Assembly (NCBI GenBank): GCA_018432935.1
Contig: JAHDSF010000016.1
Location: forward strand, 26,858-90,857
Direction: 5' to 3'
Length of the DNA stretch: 64,000 nt
From: Rhodospirillales bacterium
Lineage (GTDB): Bacteria; Pseudomonadota; Alphaproteobacteria; Rhodospirillales; Shumkoniaceae
Part shown: one piece after another, positions 10,027-17,997 of the stretch
Position numbering within the stretch: the stretch's first letter is position 1
Layout: each line of letters opens with the position of its first letter
Translations under genes and position numbers: made by a program
The notes under the pieces: model-generated
Seen by the model: the letters and a program-made list of their open reading frames with translations, nothing else
What the model was told of the DNA's origin: nothing
The model's database searches: none

Positions 10027-11007
10027 ATGAACACCATCGGCATCACCATGGGCGATCCCGCCGGGATCGGTCCCGAAGTCGTCTGCAAGGCGCTGTCCGA
10101 GATGTCGGCGGAGGAGCGGGCGGCATGCCTGGTCATCGGCGACCCGGTGTTCATGGCGCGGGCGGCCGACCTGGTGAATTCCGGCATCCGGTTCGTGACG
10201 GGGGAGGAGATGCTTCCCGCCGGGGCGGTGCGGCTGCTGGCAATCGACGCGCCGAATCGCGACGCAATCCTGCCGGGCGTGCTGTCGCCGGATGCCGGCG
10301 AGGCGGCCTACCGGTGCGTCAAGGCTTGCGTCGAACTGGCGCTGGCGGGGACCATCGACGTGGTTGTCAACGCCCCCCTGAACAAGTCCGCGTTGCGCGC
10401 CGCGGGCTATCCGCACAACGGGCACGCCGGCCTGCTGGCACATTTCACCGGGACCAAGACCTCCTATGCGGTGCTCGCCTCGCCGCAGCTGTCGGTGATC
10501 CACGTCTCCACCCACGTGTCGCTGGCCAAGGCAGCGGAGGTTTGCCGTACCGAGGCGATCCTGGCGACCATCCGCGCCGGCCACCGCCACGTCCTCAGTA
10601 CCGGCATCGCGCGGCCCCGCATCGCGGTGGCGGGGCTCAATCCACACTGCGGCGAAGGCGGCCTGTTCGGAAGCGAGGACGACCAGTACGTGGTGCCGGC
10701 GGTCCAGGCGGCGCGTGCGGAAGGCATCGACGTCACCGGACCGGTCCCGGGCGACGTCGTGTTCATCCAGGCGGTCGACGGGAAGTACGACCTCGTGGTC
10801 GCCCAGTTCCACGACCAGGGCCACATTCCGGCCAAGCTGATCGGCCGCCACGAGACGGTGAACATTTCGGCCGGGCTGCCGATCCTGCGCGCGTCGGTCG
10901 ACCACGGCACCGCCTTCGACATCGCCTGGAAGGGGGTTGCCGATCACCACAACATGAAGGCGGCGATCGCGATGGCGCGACGGATGAAGCCGATCCGCGA
11001 CGCCTGA
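10027..11007 (+). CDS. pdxA2: PdxA2-type 4-phosphotetronate dehydrogenase (4-hydroxythreonine-4-phosphate dehydrogenase family)
   Basis: A 326-residue NAD-dependent oxidative decarboxylase family member. ATG 10027 is chosen because GGAGG sits 6-10 bases upstream; an upstream frame start at 9967 falls inside the presumed operator. Motifs: GITMGDPAGIGPEV at the N terminus, and the metal-ligand segments VIHVSTHVSL, AQFHDQGHIPAKL and SVDHGTAFDIAWKG. PdxA2 relatives oxidise D-threonate or D-erythronate 4-phosphate to dihydroxyacetone phosphate plus CO2. Divergence from the DUF1537 kinase supports that role over vitamin B6 synthesis. Confidence 0.88.
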   Translation: MNTIGITMGDPAGIGPEVVCKALSEMSAEERAACLVIGDPVFMARAADLVNSGIRFVTGEEMLPAGAVRLLAIDAPNRDAILPGVLSPDAGEAAYRCVKACVELALAGTIDVVVNAPLNKSALRAAGYPHNGHAGLLAHFTGTKTSYAVLASPQLSVIHVSTHVSLAKAAEVCRTEAILATIRAGHRHVLSTGIARPRIAVAGLNPHCGEGGLFGSEDDQYVVPAVQAARAEGIDVTGPVPGDVVFIQAVDGKYDLVVAQFHDQGHIPAKLIGRHETVNISAGLPILRASVDHGTAFDIAWKGVADHHNMKAAIAMARRMKPIRDA

Positions 11008-11105
11008 GAGGTCGCGGCCGGCGGCGGCGCACTTTTCCTTAACCAGTTGGGATCTAGGCTATACGCCCTGGGCTGCGCCGGAGGATTCGGGTCATTCTAG
11101 GGGCG

Positions 11106-12173
11106 ATGTGGGGAGCGGGCAGAATTCCGAGCGTCCTTGCGCGGGCGATGGCGGTCGCCTTGGCGCTGTCGGTCGGCGCGTGCGGTTGGGCGGAGTGGCC
11201 GCCCGCCGGCCGGCGGATCACGACCTCGGCACCGCCGCCCCAGGCAACCCAGGATGCGGAGCCTGCGCCTGCGGCCGCCGCGGCGCCGATTCCCGCCGAG
11301 CCGCCGGAATCGGTGCTGGTGAGGGAAGGCGACACCGTCTACGCCCTCTCAAACCTCTACCAGGTCTCGGTCCGGGGCATCATCGAGGCCAACGACCTGA
11401 AGCCGCCGTACCGTCTGGTGACGGGGCAGCGGCTGCTGCTGCCGCGTGAAGTCCGCCATATCGTTGCGCGCGGCGATTCGCTGTCCGGCATCGCCCGTCA
11501 ATACGGCGTCGACCAGACCGAGATCGCGCGCCTCAACGCTCTCGATCCGCCCTATACGATCCAGACCGGGCGCCAACTCCGGGTGCCGAGGCTGCCGGCC
11601 GGGACGCCGCCTGCCGGCGCCGCCCCGGTATCCGCCCCGGCCCCCGTGACGTCCGCCGGCGTGCAGAGCCAAAGCCTGCCTCCGCCTCCGCCGGCCGACG
11701 CGCCGCAACCGCCGCTGCCCGCGGAGGTGCCGACCGCAGGTGCCGTCCGTGAGGCGCTGGAGACGGTTTCGGCCCCGCCGCCCAAGGCGGCGGACGGGTT
11801 CGTGTGGCCGGTTCGCGGCCAGGTCGTCTCCACCTTCGGGGCCAAGGAGAAGGGCCTCTTCAACGACGGCATCAACATCGCCGCCCCGCAGGGAACGCCG
11901 GTGGTAGCCGCCGACGGCGGGGTCGTCGTCTATGCCGGCAACGAGCTTCGCGGCTTCGGCAACCTGGTGCTGCTCAAGCACGACGGCGGCTGGATCACTG
12001 CCTACGCCCACAACGAACGCCTGCTCGTGAACCGCGGTGACAAGGTCGAGCGCGGGCAGCGCATCGCCCATGTCGGCGCGACCGGGAACGTCCGCAGCCC
12101 GCAGCTCCACTTCGAAGTGAGGCGCGGCAAGACGCCGGTCGATCCCAGGCGCTTCCTGTCCGGAGACGCGTGA
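11106..12173 (+). CDS. nlpD: NlpD/DipM-like lipoprotein: two LysM repeats plus degenerate M23 (LytM) domain
   Basis: Probable envelope lipoprotein of 355 residues that binds peptidoglycan and activates amidases during division. The lipobox LSVGAC puts the lipidated Cys at about residue 26. LysM repeats cover about 70-113 and 117-161, then a Pro/Ala linker, then a LytM fold from about 231. The zinc site looks lost: the HxxxD position reads N-D-G-I-N in DGINIAAPQGT, and the HxH position reads QLHFEV, although AHNE and the second His remain. That matches NlpD/EnvC-type activators rather than active endopeptidases. It normally follows surE-pcm; here 8 kb of catabolic genes intervene. Confidence 0.9.
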   Translation: MWGAGRIPSVLARAMAVALALSVGACGWAEWPPAGRRITTSAPPPQATQDAEPAPAAAAAPIPAEPPESVLVREGDTVYALSNLYQVSVRGIIEANDLKPPYRLVTGQRLLLPREVRHIVARGDSLSGIARQYGVDQTEIARLNALDPPYTIQTGRQLRVPRLPAGTPPAGAAPVSAPAPVTSAGVQSQSLPPPPPADAPQPPLPAEVPTAGAVREALETVSAPPPKAADGFVWPVRGQVVSTFGAKEKGLFNDGINIAAPQGTPVVAADGGVVVYAGNELRGFGNLVLLKHDGGWITAYAHNERLLVNRGDKVERGQRIAHVGATGNVRSPQLHFEVRRGKTPVDPRRFLSGDA

Positions 12174-12279
12174 ACCCTGTGGGCGATGTCAGCGCGCTTT
12201 GGGGGCTTCGGCGACCACCCGTGCGGGTGATATAGTGGGCTCAGGCCTGAAGACGCCAAACCGGGAAGGGGGAACAGCC

Positions 12280-12687
12280 GTGCCGGACGATCTCAAGGAC
12301 AACCTGACGGACAAGGGGACGTGGATCCGCCTCCTCGAGGTCCTGCTGTTCGTGGCCATCTTCGGCGTCGTCGAGGTGGTCGCGGCGGTCGTCGTCATCC
12401 TGCAGTTCCTGATCAAGCTGGTCACCGGCGAGGCCAATGCCCGCCTGCGGGGCTTCGGATGCAGCCTGGGCAGCTATTGCTATCAGATGATCGCGTTCAT
12501 GTGCTTCCACAGTGACGAGATGCCCTACCCGTTCGCACCATGGCCGGCGGGGCCGGTCGATCCGGATCTCAAGGCTGCGGCCCCTGCGGCCCGGCCGGCG
12601 AGGCGGCCGCGTTCTCCGGCGGCGGCTCGTACGGGGCGCAGGCCGGCCAGCCGCGGCGCCGGTACGACCGGCGGCGAGGAGCACTAG
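12280..12687 (+). CDS. DUF4389-like small membrane protein
   Basis: Predicted inner-membrane protein of 135 residues, starting at GTG 12280 behind GGGAAGGGGGAA. A hydrophobic helix of about 25 residues (LLEVLLFVAIFGVVEVVAAVVVILQFLIKLVTG) is followed by NARLRGFGCSLGSYCYQMIAFMCFHSDEMPYPFAPWP, which resembles the DUF4389 signature, and then a Pro/Ala/Arg-rich disordered tail. TATAGT at 12231-12236 may be its -10 element. Function is not known. Confidence 0.75.
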   Translation: MPDDLKDNLTDKGTWIRLLEVLLFVAIFGVVEVVAAVVVILQFLIKLVTGEANARLRGFGCSLGSYCYQMIAFMCFHSDEMPYPFAPWPAGPVDPDLKAAAPAARPARRPRSPAAARTGRRPASRGAGTTGGEEH

Positions 12688-12784
12688 GAATCCGCTGTTC
12701 GGGAAGAGCCCGGCTCGGAGGCCTCCGCGTTGCCTCCGGCGACCATGACCGGCTATAAGGCTGGCGGGCTTCCAAGGACCGAGA

Positions 12785-13903
12785 ATGCTGCAGCGCCTGG
12801 GCGACGCGATCAAGACGATCTCCGTCATCGTGCTGGCGACCGTCGTGCTGATCGCCGTCGTCGAGGGCGGTGCCGGCTGGTGGGCCAAGAACGTCGATCG
12901 CGGCCGGCCGGTCTGGATGTTCGACCTCTCGGACGAGCAACTGCGGAAGCTTTACGATACAGACGATGCCGCGACCTATCGAGGTGTCATCACCGAAGGC
13001 TGGGGCGTCGGCATCGACCGCCGCTACGAGCCGTTCGTCGAGTTCGTAAACACTCCCGGACAGGGTCGCTACGTCAACGTGACCAAGGAGGGAATCCGCG
13101 CTTCACGCGGGACGCAGACCTCGTTGCGCGGGCCTGGTCGCAAGGTCTTCGTCTTCGGCGGATCGACCGCGTTCGGGATGGGCGTCCGCGACGAGGAGAC
13201 GATCTCCAGCTTCCTGCAGCAGGAGTTCGATCGCGTCGAGGCCGCTGCGACCGTGCTCAACCTCGCCGTCGTCGCCTACTACTCGACCCAGGAACGGGTG
13301 CTGTTCGAGCGCCTGCTCAACCAGGGGATCAAGCCGGAGGTGGCGGTCTTCATCGACGGCCTGAACGACTTCTACTACTGCGCCGTCCCCGACCGGACCG
13401 AGCTTTCCGACCGCCTTGCCGCCAAGGCACGCAAATCCCTGGGGCAGGAGCTGGCCGCCCGCTCGAACGTCGTCAAGCTGATGCGACACTATTCCGGAGA
13501 ACTCCGCATCGGCAGCCCGCCCGGCACGCTCTGCCGTGACGAGGAGGCGGTCCGAGCGGTTATCTCGCGGCTGGATACCAACCGCCGGATGATCGCCGCC
13601 GTAGGCCGCGAGTTCGGTGTCCGCACCCTGTTCGTCCAGCAGCCGGTTCCGACCTACGCTTATGACAACGCGCAGCGCGCGGTACCGCTGCCGTCGGAGG
13701 AGATGCTCGGCTACCACCGGAATTCGGCCGCGGGCTATCCGATCATGCGCGAGATGCTGCAGCGGGGCGAGCTGTTCGCTTCGGGGTTGTTGTGGCTGGC
13801 CGACCTTTCGGTGCCGCAGAACATGTACGTGGACACGGTCCACTATTCGCCGGCGTTCAACCGGGCCATCGCGCGCGCGATCTTCGAGCAGCTCAGCGAA
13901 TAA
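12785..13903 (+). CDS. Membrane-anchored SGNH/GDSL-hydrolase-like protein
   Basis: A 372-residue protein with one N-terminal membrane anchor (ISVIVLATVVLIAVVEGG). The rest resembles an SGNH esterase fold outside the membrane: block I VFVFGGSTAFGMGV (nucleophile Ser in GGST), block II around LNLAVVAYYSTQE, block III FIDGLNDFYY (GxND), and the catalytic DxxH in YVDTVHYSPAFNRAIA. It probably removes or transfers acyl groups from an envelope glycan or exopolysaccharide (inference). Confidence 0.75.
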   Translation: MLQRLGDAIKTISVIVLATVVLIAVVEGGAGWWAKNVDRGRPVWMFDLSDEQLRKLYDTDDAATYRGVITEGWGVGIDRRYEPFVEFVNTPGQGRYVNVTKEGIRASRGTQTSLRGPGRKVFVFGGSTAFGMGVRDEETISSFLQQEFDRVEAAATVLNLAVVAYYSTQERVLFERLLNQGIKPEVAVFIDGLNDFYYCAVPDRTELSDRLAAKARKSLGQELAARSNVVKLMRHYSGELRIGSPPGTLCRDEEAVRAVISRLDTNRRMIAAVGREFGVRTLFVQQPVPTYAYDNAQRAVPLPSEEMLGYHRNSAAGYPIMREMLQRGELFASGLLWLADLSVPQNMYVDTVHYSPAFNRAIARAIFEQLSE

Positions 13904-13927
13904 GCCTGCGCACGGCCGTCGGCCCTC

Positions 13928-14785
13928 TCAGTCGAGCCGTTTCTCGAGGCGCCCGGCAAGCTCCTGGATGAACTGCCACGCGACCCGACCCGAGCGCGAG
14001 CCGCGGGTCACCGACCATTCCTTGGCCTCCGCCTGAAGCTGCTCGACCGGGATGTCGAGGCCGAACCGGCGCGCATAACCTTCGACGATCTCGAAGAAGG
14101 TCGGCTGGTCGCAGACGTGAAACCCGAGCCAAAGGCCGAAACGGTCTGAAAGCGACACCTTTTCTTCGACCGCCTCGGCCGGGTTGATCGCGGTCGAACG
14201 CTCGTTCTCGATCATCTGCCGCGACATCAGGTGGCGCCGGTTCGAGGTCGCGTAGAAGCAGACGTTCTCCGGCCGCCCCTCGATGCCGCCTTCGAGCACC
14301 GCCTTGAGGGACTTGTAAGACGAGTCCTCGGCCTCGAAGGAAAGGTCGTCGCAGAACAGCAGGCATTGGCGGTCCCGACCGCGGATCAGGCGCAGCAGGC
14401 GGGGTAGCGAAGCGATATCCTCGCGGTGGATCTCGATCAGTGCGACGGACCCCGGGATCTCGCGGTTGACCTGCTCGTGCACGCCCTTGACCAGCGAACT
14501 CTTGCCGGTCCCTCGGGCGCCCCACAGGAGCGCGTTGTTGGCGGGCAGGCGGCGGGCGAAGCGGCGGGTATTCTCGAGCAGCGTGTCGCGCTGCCGGTCG
14601 ATCCCCTTGAGGAGGCCGATCTCGACCGCGCTGACGCGGACGACCGGCTCCAGTCCCTCGGGATCGGTGTGCCAGACGAAGGCGGCGGCGGCGTGCAGGT
14701 CAACCTCGCGCGCCGGCGGCGGCGACTGCCGCTCGAGGGAGTCCGCGATACGCTGGAGAACGGACAGCAGCTGGGCGTCGGACAT
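13928..14785 (-). CDS. DUF815 AAA-type ATP-binding protein
   Basis: A 285-residue cytoplasmic P-loop protein. Walker A is ALLWGARGTGKSSLVKG and Walker B is CLLFCDDLSFE; VCFYATSNRRHLMSR and ENERSTAINPAEAVEEKVSLSDRFGLWLGF are hallmark DUF815 segments. Its cellular job is not established. DUF815 genes commonly sit near the surE-pcm-LysM block and sec genes in alphaproteobacteria, so its position here supports that the host neighbourhood continues after the inserted catabolic island. Confidence 0.92.
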   Translation of the reverse strand: MSDAQLLSVLQRIADSLERQSPPPAREVDLHAAAAFVWHTDPEGLEPVVRVSAVEIGLLKGIDRQRDTLLENTRRFARRLPANNALLWGARGTGKSSLVKGVHEQVNREIPGSVALIEIHREDIASLPRLLRLIRGRDRQCLLFCDDLSFEAEDSSYKSLKAVLEGGIEGRPENVCFYATSNRRHLMSRQMIENERSTAINPAEAVEEKVSLSDRFGLWLGFHVCDQPTFFEIVEGYARRFGLDIPVEQLQAEAKEWSVTRGSRSGRVAWQFIQELAGRLEKRLD

Positions 14786-14979
14786 CGTCGTGACCTTCTT
14801 TCATCGAGGCCGGCAAGCTACCACACGCGAGACGGTGGTCAAGCAGGTGAGGCACCCGAGATCGCGTGTTTTCATAAAATTCAGCGCGGATTGCACGCTA
14901 ATCGATGAAGTAATGAACATTTGCGGGGGAGTAATCGCTGTCCAATACTGGACGGGGCTTCTGGAGAGGGGGGTCACCA

Positions 14980-15261
14980 ATGTCCCTGCCGGAAAAGCAG
15001 AAAACCGCGGACCTGCCGGACTTCCTGCAGGGCTACTGGGGTGGCAACGTGCCCAAGGAGAGCCAGGTCGGGCTTCGCATCAAGACGCGGCGCGCTCTTG
15101 AGGAGGTCGAGGCTTGGCTTGACGCCCACTGCGGCGGCGACTGGGACGTCAAGATCGCCGGGGTGAACGAGGACGGCGGGGGGCGCCTCTGGAAGAGCCT
15201 CGAGGTGGTGTTCGCCTCGCCCGACGACCGCGACCGCTTCCGCGAGCATCTTGCGGGGTAG
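14980..15261 (+). CDS. Hypothetical small protein, 93 residues
   Basis: I do not recognise this protein. It starts at ATG 14980 after a purine-rich GGAGAGGGGGG. The product is soluble and mixed-charge (KTADLPDFLQGYWGG... RIKTRRALEEVEAWLDAHCGGDWDVKIAGVNEDGGGRLWKSLEVVFASPDDRDRFREHL), and the strand-helix pattern suggests a small alpha/beta fold. The 194-base spacer before it is AT-rich for this genome and probably holds its promoter. Confidence 0.6.
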   Translation: MSLPEKQKTADLPDFLQGYWGGNVPKESQVGLRIKTRRALEEVEAWLDAHCGGDWDVKIAGVNEDGGGRLWKSLEVVFASPDDRDRFREHLAG

Positions 15262-15299
15262 CCCGGGCTGGGCCTTTGCTCACGTTTGCCGGCCGGCGT

Positions 15300-16295
15300 T
15301 CAACGCGCCCGCTTCACGAGATCGGTAAAAAGCTCCTCCTGGACGGTCACGCCGTCACGACGCGACTTCTCGCGCATCGGCAGATATCCCGGCAGCTGTG
15401 TCCCGGGCTGGGCCAGGATGAGGCCCAGGAACTCCTCCAGACGGCCCTGGTAGTCGGTGTCGCCGCAGAAGGCTTCCGGCTTGAGAGCGATGAAGAACTG
15501 ACCGACCCTCGGCGGCGCGCCTTCGGCTTCGAAGAACGAGCTTGCCTGGTAGGCGAAATTGGAGCCGGTGATCGCGGCCGAGATGATCTCGACCATCATC
15601 GCAAGCACCGCGCCTTTGACACCGCCTGCCGGCAGCAGCGTGCCGCCGAGCGCGGCCTTGGGATCGGTGGTCGGCTTGCCGGCAGCATCGATCGCCCAGC
15701 CGAGAGGAATGTCCTGGCCTTTCTTGGCGGCGACCATGATCTTGCCGCGTGCGGCCTGGGAAAGCGACATGTCGATCACCAGGGGCGAAGCACCGCGGCG
15801 GGGCACCGCAAAGGCAATCGGATTGGTGCCGAACAGGGCCTGGGAGCCGCCCCATGGCGCCATCGCGGCCGGGGTGTTGCCGAACGCGAAGCAGGCAAGG
15901 CCCTGATTGGCGAGGATCTCGAGATGGTAGCCGGCAGCGCCGAAGTGGTGCGAGTTGGCGACCGCCATGGCGGCTACGCCGGTCTTCTCCGCCAGCGGCA
16001 CGAACCGCTCGAAACCTCGGCGGATGGCGGGAAAAGCGAAGCCGCCGCAGGCATCGACCCGCAACGCGGCGGCGGCGGTCTGGGTCACGGCGGCCTCGGC
16101 ATGGCCGTCGACTTTTCCGCTGATCGCCTGATCGGCGTAGAAGGGGGTGCGCGACAGACCGTGCGAGCTGAGCCCGTCCGCCTCGGCGGCGACCAGCGCA
16201 TCGGCAATGGCATCGGCCGCTTCGGCCGAGGTCTTCGAAGCGGTCATCACCCTGACGATGAGGTCCCGCATCTGCTCGAGCGAAAGTACCGACAT
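15300..16295 (-). CDS. Ldh2-family NAD(P)-dependent 2-hydroxyacid dehydrogenase (ComC/YiaK type)
   Basis: A 331-residue malate/lactate/ureidoglycolate dehydrogenase-family enzyme. ATG 16295 is favoured by an adjacent AAGGAGGG. Family marks: SSHGLSRTPFYADQ near the N terminus (catalytic His), AMAVANSHHFGAAGYHLE, WGGSQALFGTNPIAFAVPR and a C-terminal FFIALKPEAF. Members oxidise or reduce 2-oxo/2-hydroxy acids; ComC, an (R)-sulfolactate dehydrogenase, belongs here. It lies downstream of a SuyAB/UxaA-like lyase, 111 bases after that gene's end, and is probably co-transcribed. Substrate not determinable from sequence. Confidence 0.88.
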   Translation of the reverse strand: MSVLSLEQMRDLIVRVMTASKTSAEAADAIADALVAAEADGLSSHGLSRTPFYADQAISGKVDGHAEAAVTQTAAAALRVDACGGFAFPAIRRGFERFVPLAEKTGVAAMAVANSHHFGAAGYHLEILANQGLACFAFGNTPAAMAPWGGSQALFGTNPIAFAVPRRGASPLVIDMSLSQAARGKIMVAAKKGQDIPLGWAIDAAGKPTTDPKAALGGTLLPAGGVKGAVLAMMVEIISAAITGSNFAYQASSFFEAEGAPPRVGQFFIALKPEAFCGDTDYQGRLEEFLGLILAQPGTQLPGYLPMREKSRRDGVTVQEELFTDLVKRAR

Positions 16296-16405
16296 CGAAC
16301 CCTCCTTCCCCAAGAAAGGCATGGCCGTGACAGGCACGGCCATTCTCTACCACAACCGGAAGCGCCGTCGGAGGCGGTTTCCCGCCTCCGACGCACGTTC
16401 TCGAA

Positions 16406-17578
16406 TCACGCGCTCCGATACAGCTTGGTCAGCACGAACTCGCGATGACCGAGCGCCTCGGCGGCGGTGTAGCGGCCGTTGGCGGTGCGGATCGCCATCT
16501 CGATCAGCATGTCGCCCGCCTGGTCGAGGTTGATCTCGCGGCGCAGCAGTCCGGACACGTCGACATCGACGTGCTCACTCATGGTGCGGACCGTGCGCGG
16601 GTTGGCCGTCAGCTTGATCACCGGCTCGACCGGGTTGCCGATGACGTTGCCCTGACCGGTCGGGAACAGGTGCAGGACGTAGCCGGCGGCGCATTGCAGG
16701 GTCACGCACTCGGCGGCCGCCGAGGAGGTGTCCATGAAGTACAGGCCGGGGCCCTTCGCCGGCGCTTCGGCCGGCTCCAGGACGTCGACGAAGTTGGTCT
16801 TCTTGCCGATCTTCTGGAAGTTGCCGAACGCCTTCTCTTCGATCGTCGTCAGGCCGCCCAGGATGTTGCCCTTGGTCGGCTGCGAGTCGGAAAGGTCGCT
16901 CGTCTTGTAGGGCTCGATGACCTCGTCCATGTAGGCCTGGAAGGTCTTCAGGAACTTCTGGCCGACTTCCGGCGATGCGCCGCGGGTGGCGCAGATTTTC
17001 TCGGCCCCGCACAGCTCGGAGGTCTCGCCGAAGCAGGTGTAGGCCCCCCACTCGTTGAACTTGTCGACGAAGTTGCCGACTGTGGGGTTGGAGGCCAGGC
17101 CGGAGGTGGTGTCCGACTCGCCGCATTTCACCGAGACCCAAAGCTCGGAGACGTCGCACTCTTCGCGCTGCTTCTCGGTCGCGAAGTGGACGAACTCCTT
17201 CGCCTTCCACGACGCGCGTGCGATCGTGTCGATGTCGCCGTGCTGCTCAATGCCGAAGCCGACCACCGGCTTGCCGGTCTTGGCGATACCGTCGGTGATG
17301 ATCTTCGTCCACTCGGGCTCGATGCCGATGACGACCACCGCGGCGACATTCGGATTGCAGCCGGTGCCGATCAGGGTGCGGAAGTGGAGGTCGAGGTCCG
17401 CGCCGAACTGCAGCCGGCCGTACGGGTGCGGGATGGCGAGGGTGCCCTTGATGTTGTTGGCGACCGCCTCGCAGGCAGCGTTCGAGAGGTCGTCGAGCGG
17501 CAGGATGATGACGTGGTTGCGGATGCCGACTCGGCCGTTCTCGCGACGGTAGCCCCAGAAGGTGGGTTTCTTCGCCAT
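16406..17578 (-). CDS. UxaA-family lyase large subunit (SuyB-like sulfolactate sulfo-lyase or sugar-acid dehydratase)
   Basis: A 390-residue large subunit of a split UxaA-type lyase. ATG 17578 lies 2 bases after the small-subunit stop, preceded by GAGGTGG. Segments such as [63 protein letters not shown] and [24 protein letters not shown] are characteristic; conserved Cys/His residues would hold a metal centre. Fused versions act on altronate or galactarate, while split SuyAB cleaves (R)-3-sulfolactate to pyruvate and sulfite. The two-gene layout with an Ldh2 enzyme favours SuyB, but this is inference. Confidence 0.82.
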   Translation of the reverse strand: MAKKPTFWGYRRENGRVGIRNHVIILPLDDLSNAACEAVANNIKGTLAIPHPYGRLQFGADLDLHFRTLIGTGCNPNVAAVVVIGIEPEWTKIITDGIAKTGKPVVGFGIEQHGDIDTIARASWKAKEFVHFATEKQREECDVSELWVSVKCGESDTTSGLASNPTVGNFVDKFNEWGAYTCFGETSELCGAEKICATRGASPEVGQKFLKTFQAYMDEVIEPYKTSDLSDSQPTKGNILGGLTTIEEKAFGNFQKIGKKTNFVDVLEPAEAPAKGPGLYFMDTSSAAAECVTLQCAAGYVLHLFPTGQGNVIGNPVEPVIKLTANPRTVRTMSEHVDVDVSGLLRREINLDQAGDMLIEMAIRTANGRYTAAEALGHREFVLTKLYRSA

Positions 17579-17580
17579 GG

Positions 17581-17868
17581 TTACCACCTCTTCGTCTTGA
17601 GGTTATGGGTGTGCACGTGCCCGCCCTTCTTCACGTCCTTGACGATACGGCCGATATCGTTGGAATACTTGATGACGGTATCGTTCACCTTGAAATCGGA
17701 CAGCGCGATCTTGTGGCCGAGCGGGATGTCGTCGAGCACCTTCATGGTGAGGGTCTTGTCACCCTCCATCAACCAGCCGGTCAGATCCTGACCCGCCTTG
17801 ACGCCCTCGACCACGACGACGCCCACGTTGTCTTTGGCCTCGTGGACCAGGAAATGTGGAGCAGCCAT
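17581..17868 (-). CDS. UxaA-family lyase small subunit (SuyA-like SAF domain)
   Basis: A 95-residue SAF-type domain protein. ATG 17868 follows a strong AGGAGG. The sequence [18 protein letters not shown]..., [27 protein letters not shown] and the end [12 protein letters not shown] corresponds to the N-terminal domain of altronate dehydratase, here a separate polypeptide as in SuyA. It is translated just before the large subunit and presumably forms the active-site lid. The 129-base spacer to the divergent GntR gene contains the operator. Confidence 0.85.
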   Translation of the reverse strand: MAAPHFLVHEAKDNVGVVVVEGVKAGQDLTGWLMEGDKTLTMKVLDDIPLGHKIALSDFKVNDTVIKYSNDIGRIVKDVKKGGHVHTHNLKTKRW

Positions 17869-17956
17869 GCTTCCTCCTAATGGCTTTGTGGAACAGACAA
17901 GACCCGGTTGCCCGGGCGAACGGAAGGGCAGAACGGACTTCACGATTGCCTGTGTG

Positions 17957-17970
17957 GTCTTGCATAAGAC
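17957..17970. promoter_or_regulatory. Candidate GntR operator in the SuyAB-like / regulator divergent spacer
   Basis: GTCTTGCATAAGAC is an inverted repeat: GTCTT and AAGAC arms are perfect around GCAT. It lies 27 bases before the GntR start codon and overlaps an AT-rich CATAATAC stretch that could be a -10 region. Position and symmetry fit autoregulation plus control of the divergent lyase genes. Confidence 0.6.
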
Positions 17971-17997
17971 ATAATACAGGAGGGCGAGTCAACTTGG

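Noticed and set aside
10027..11007. Vitamin B6 biosynthetic PdxA
   Set aside because: The neighbours are acid-sugar genes and the metal-site contexts (FHDQGHIPAKL) fit PdxA2-type enzymes better; a biosynthetic role is not excluded but is less likely.
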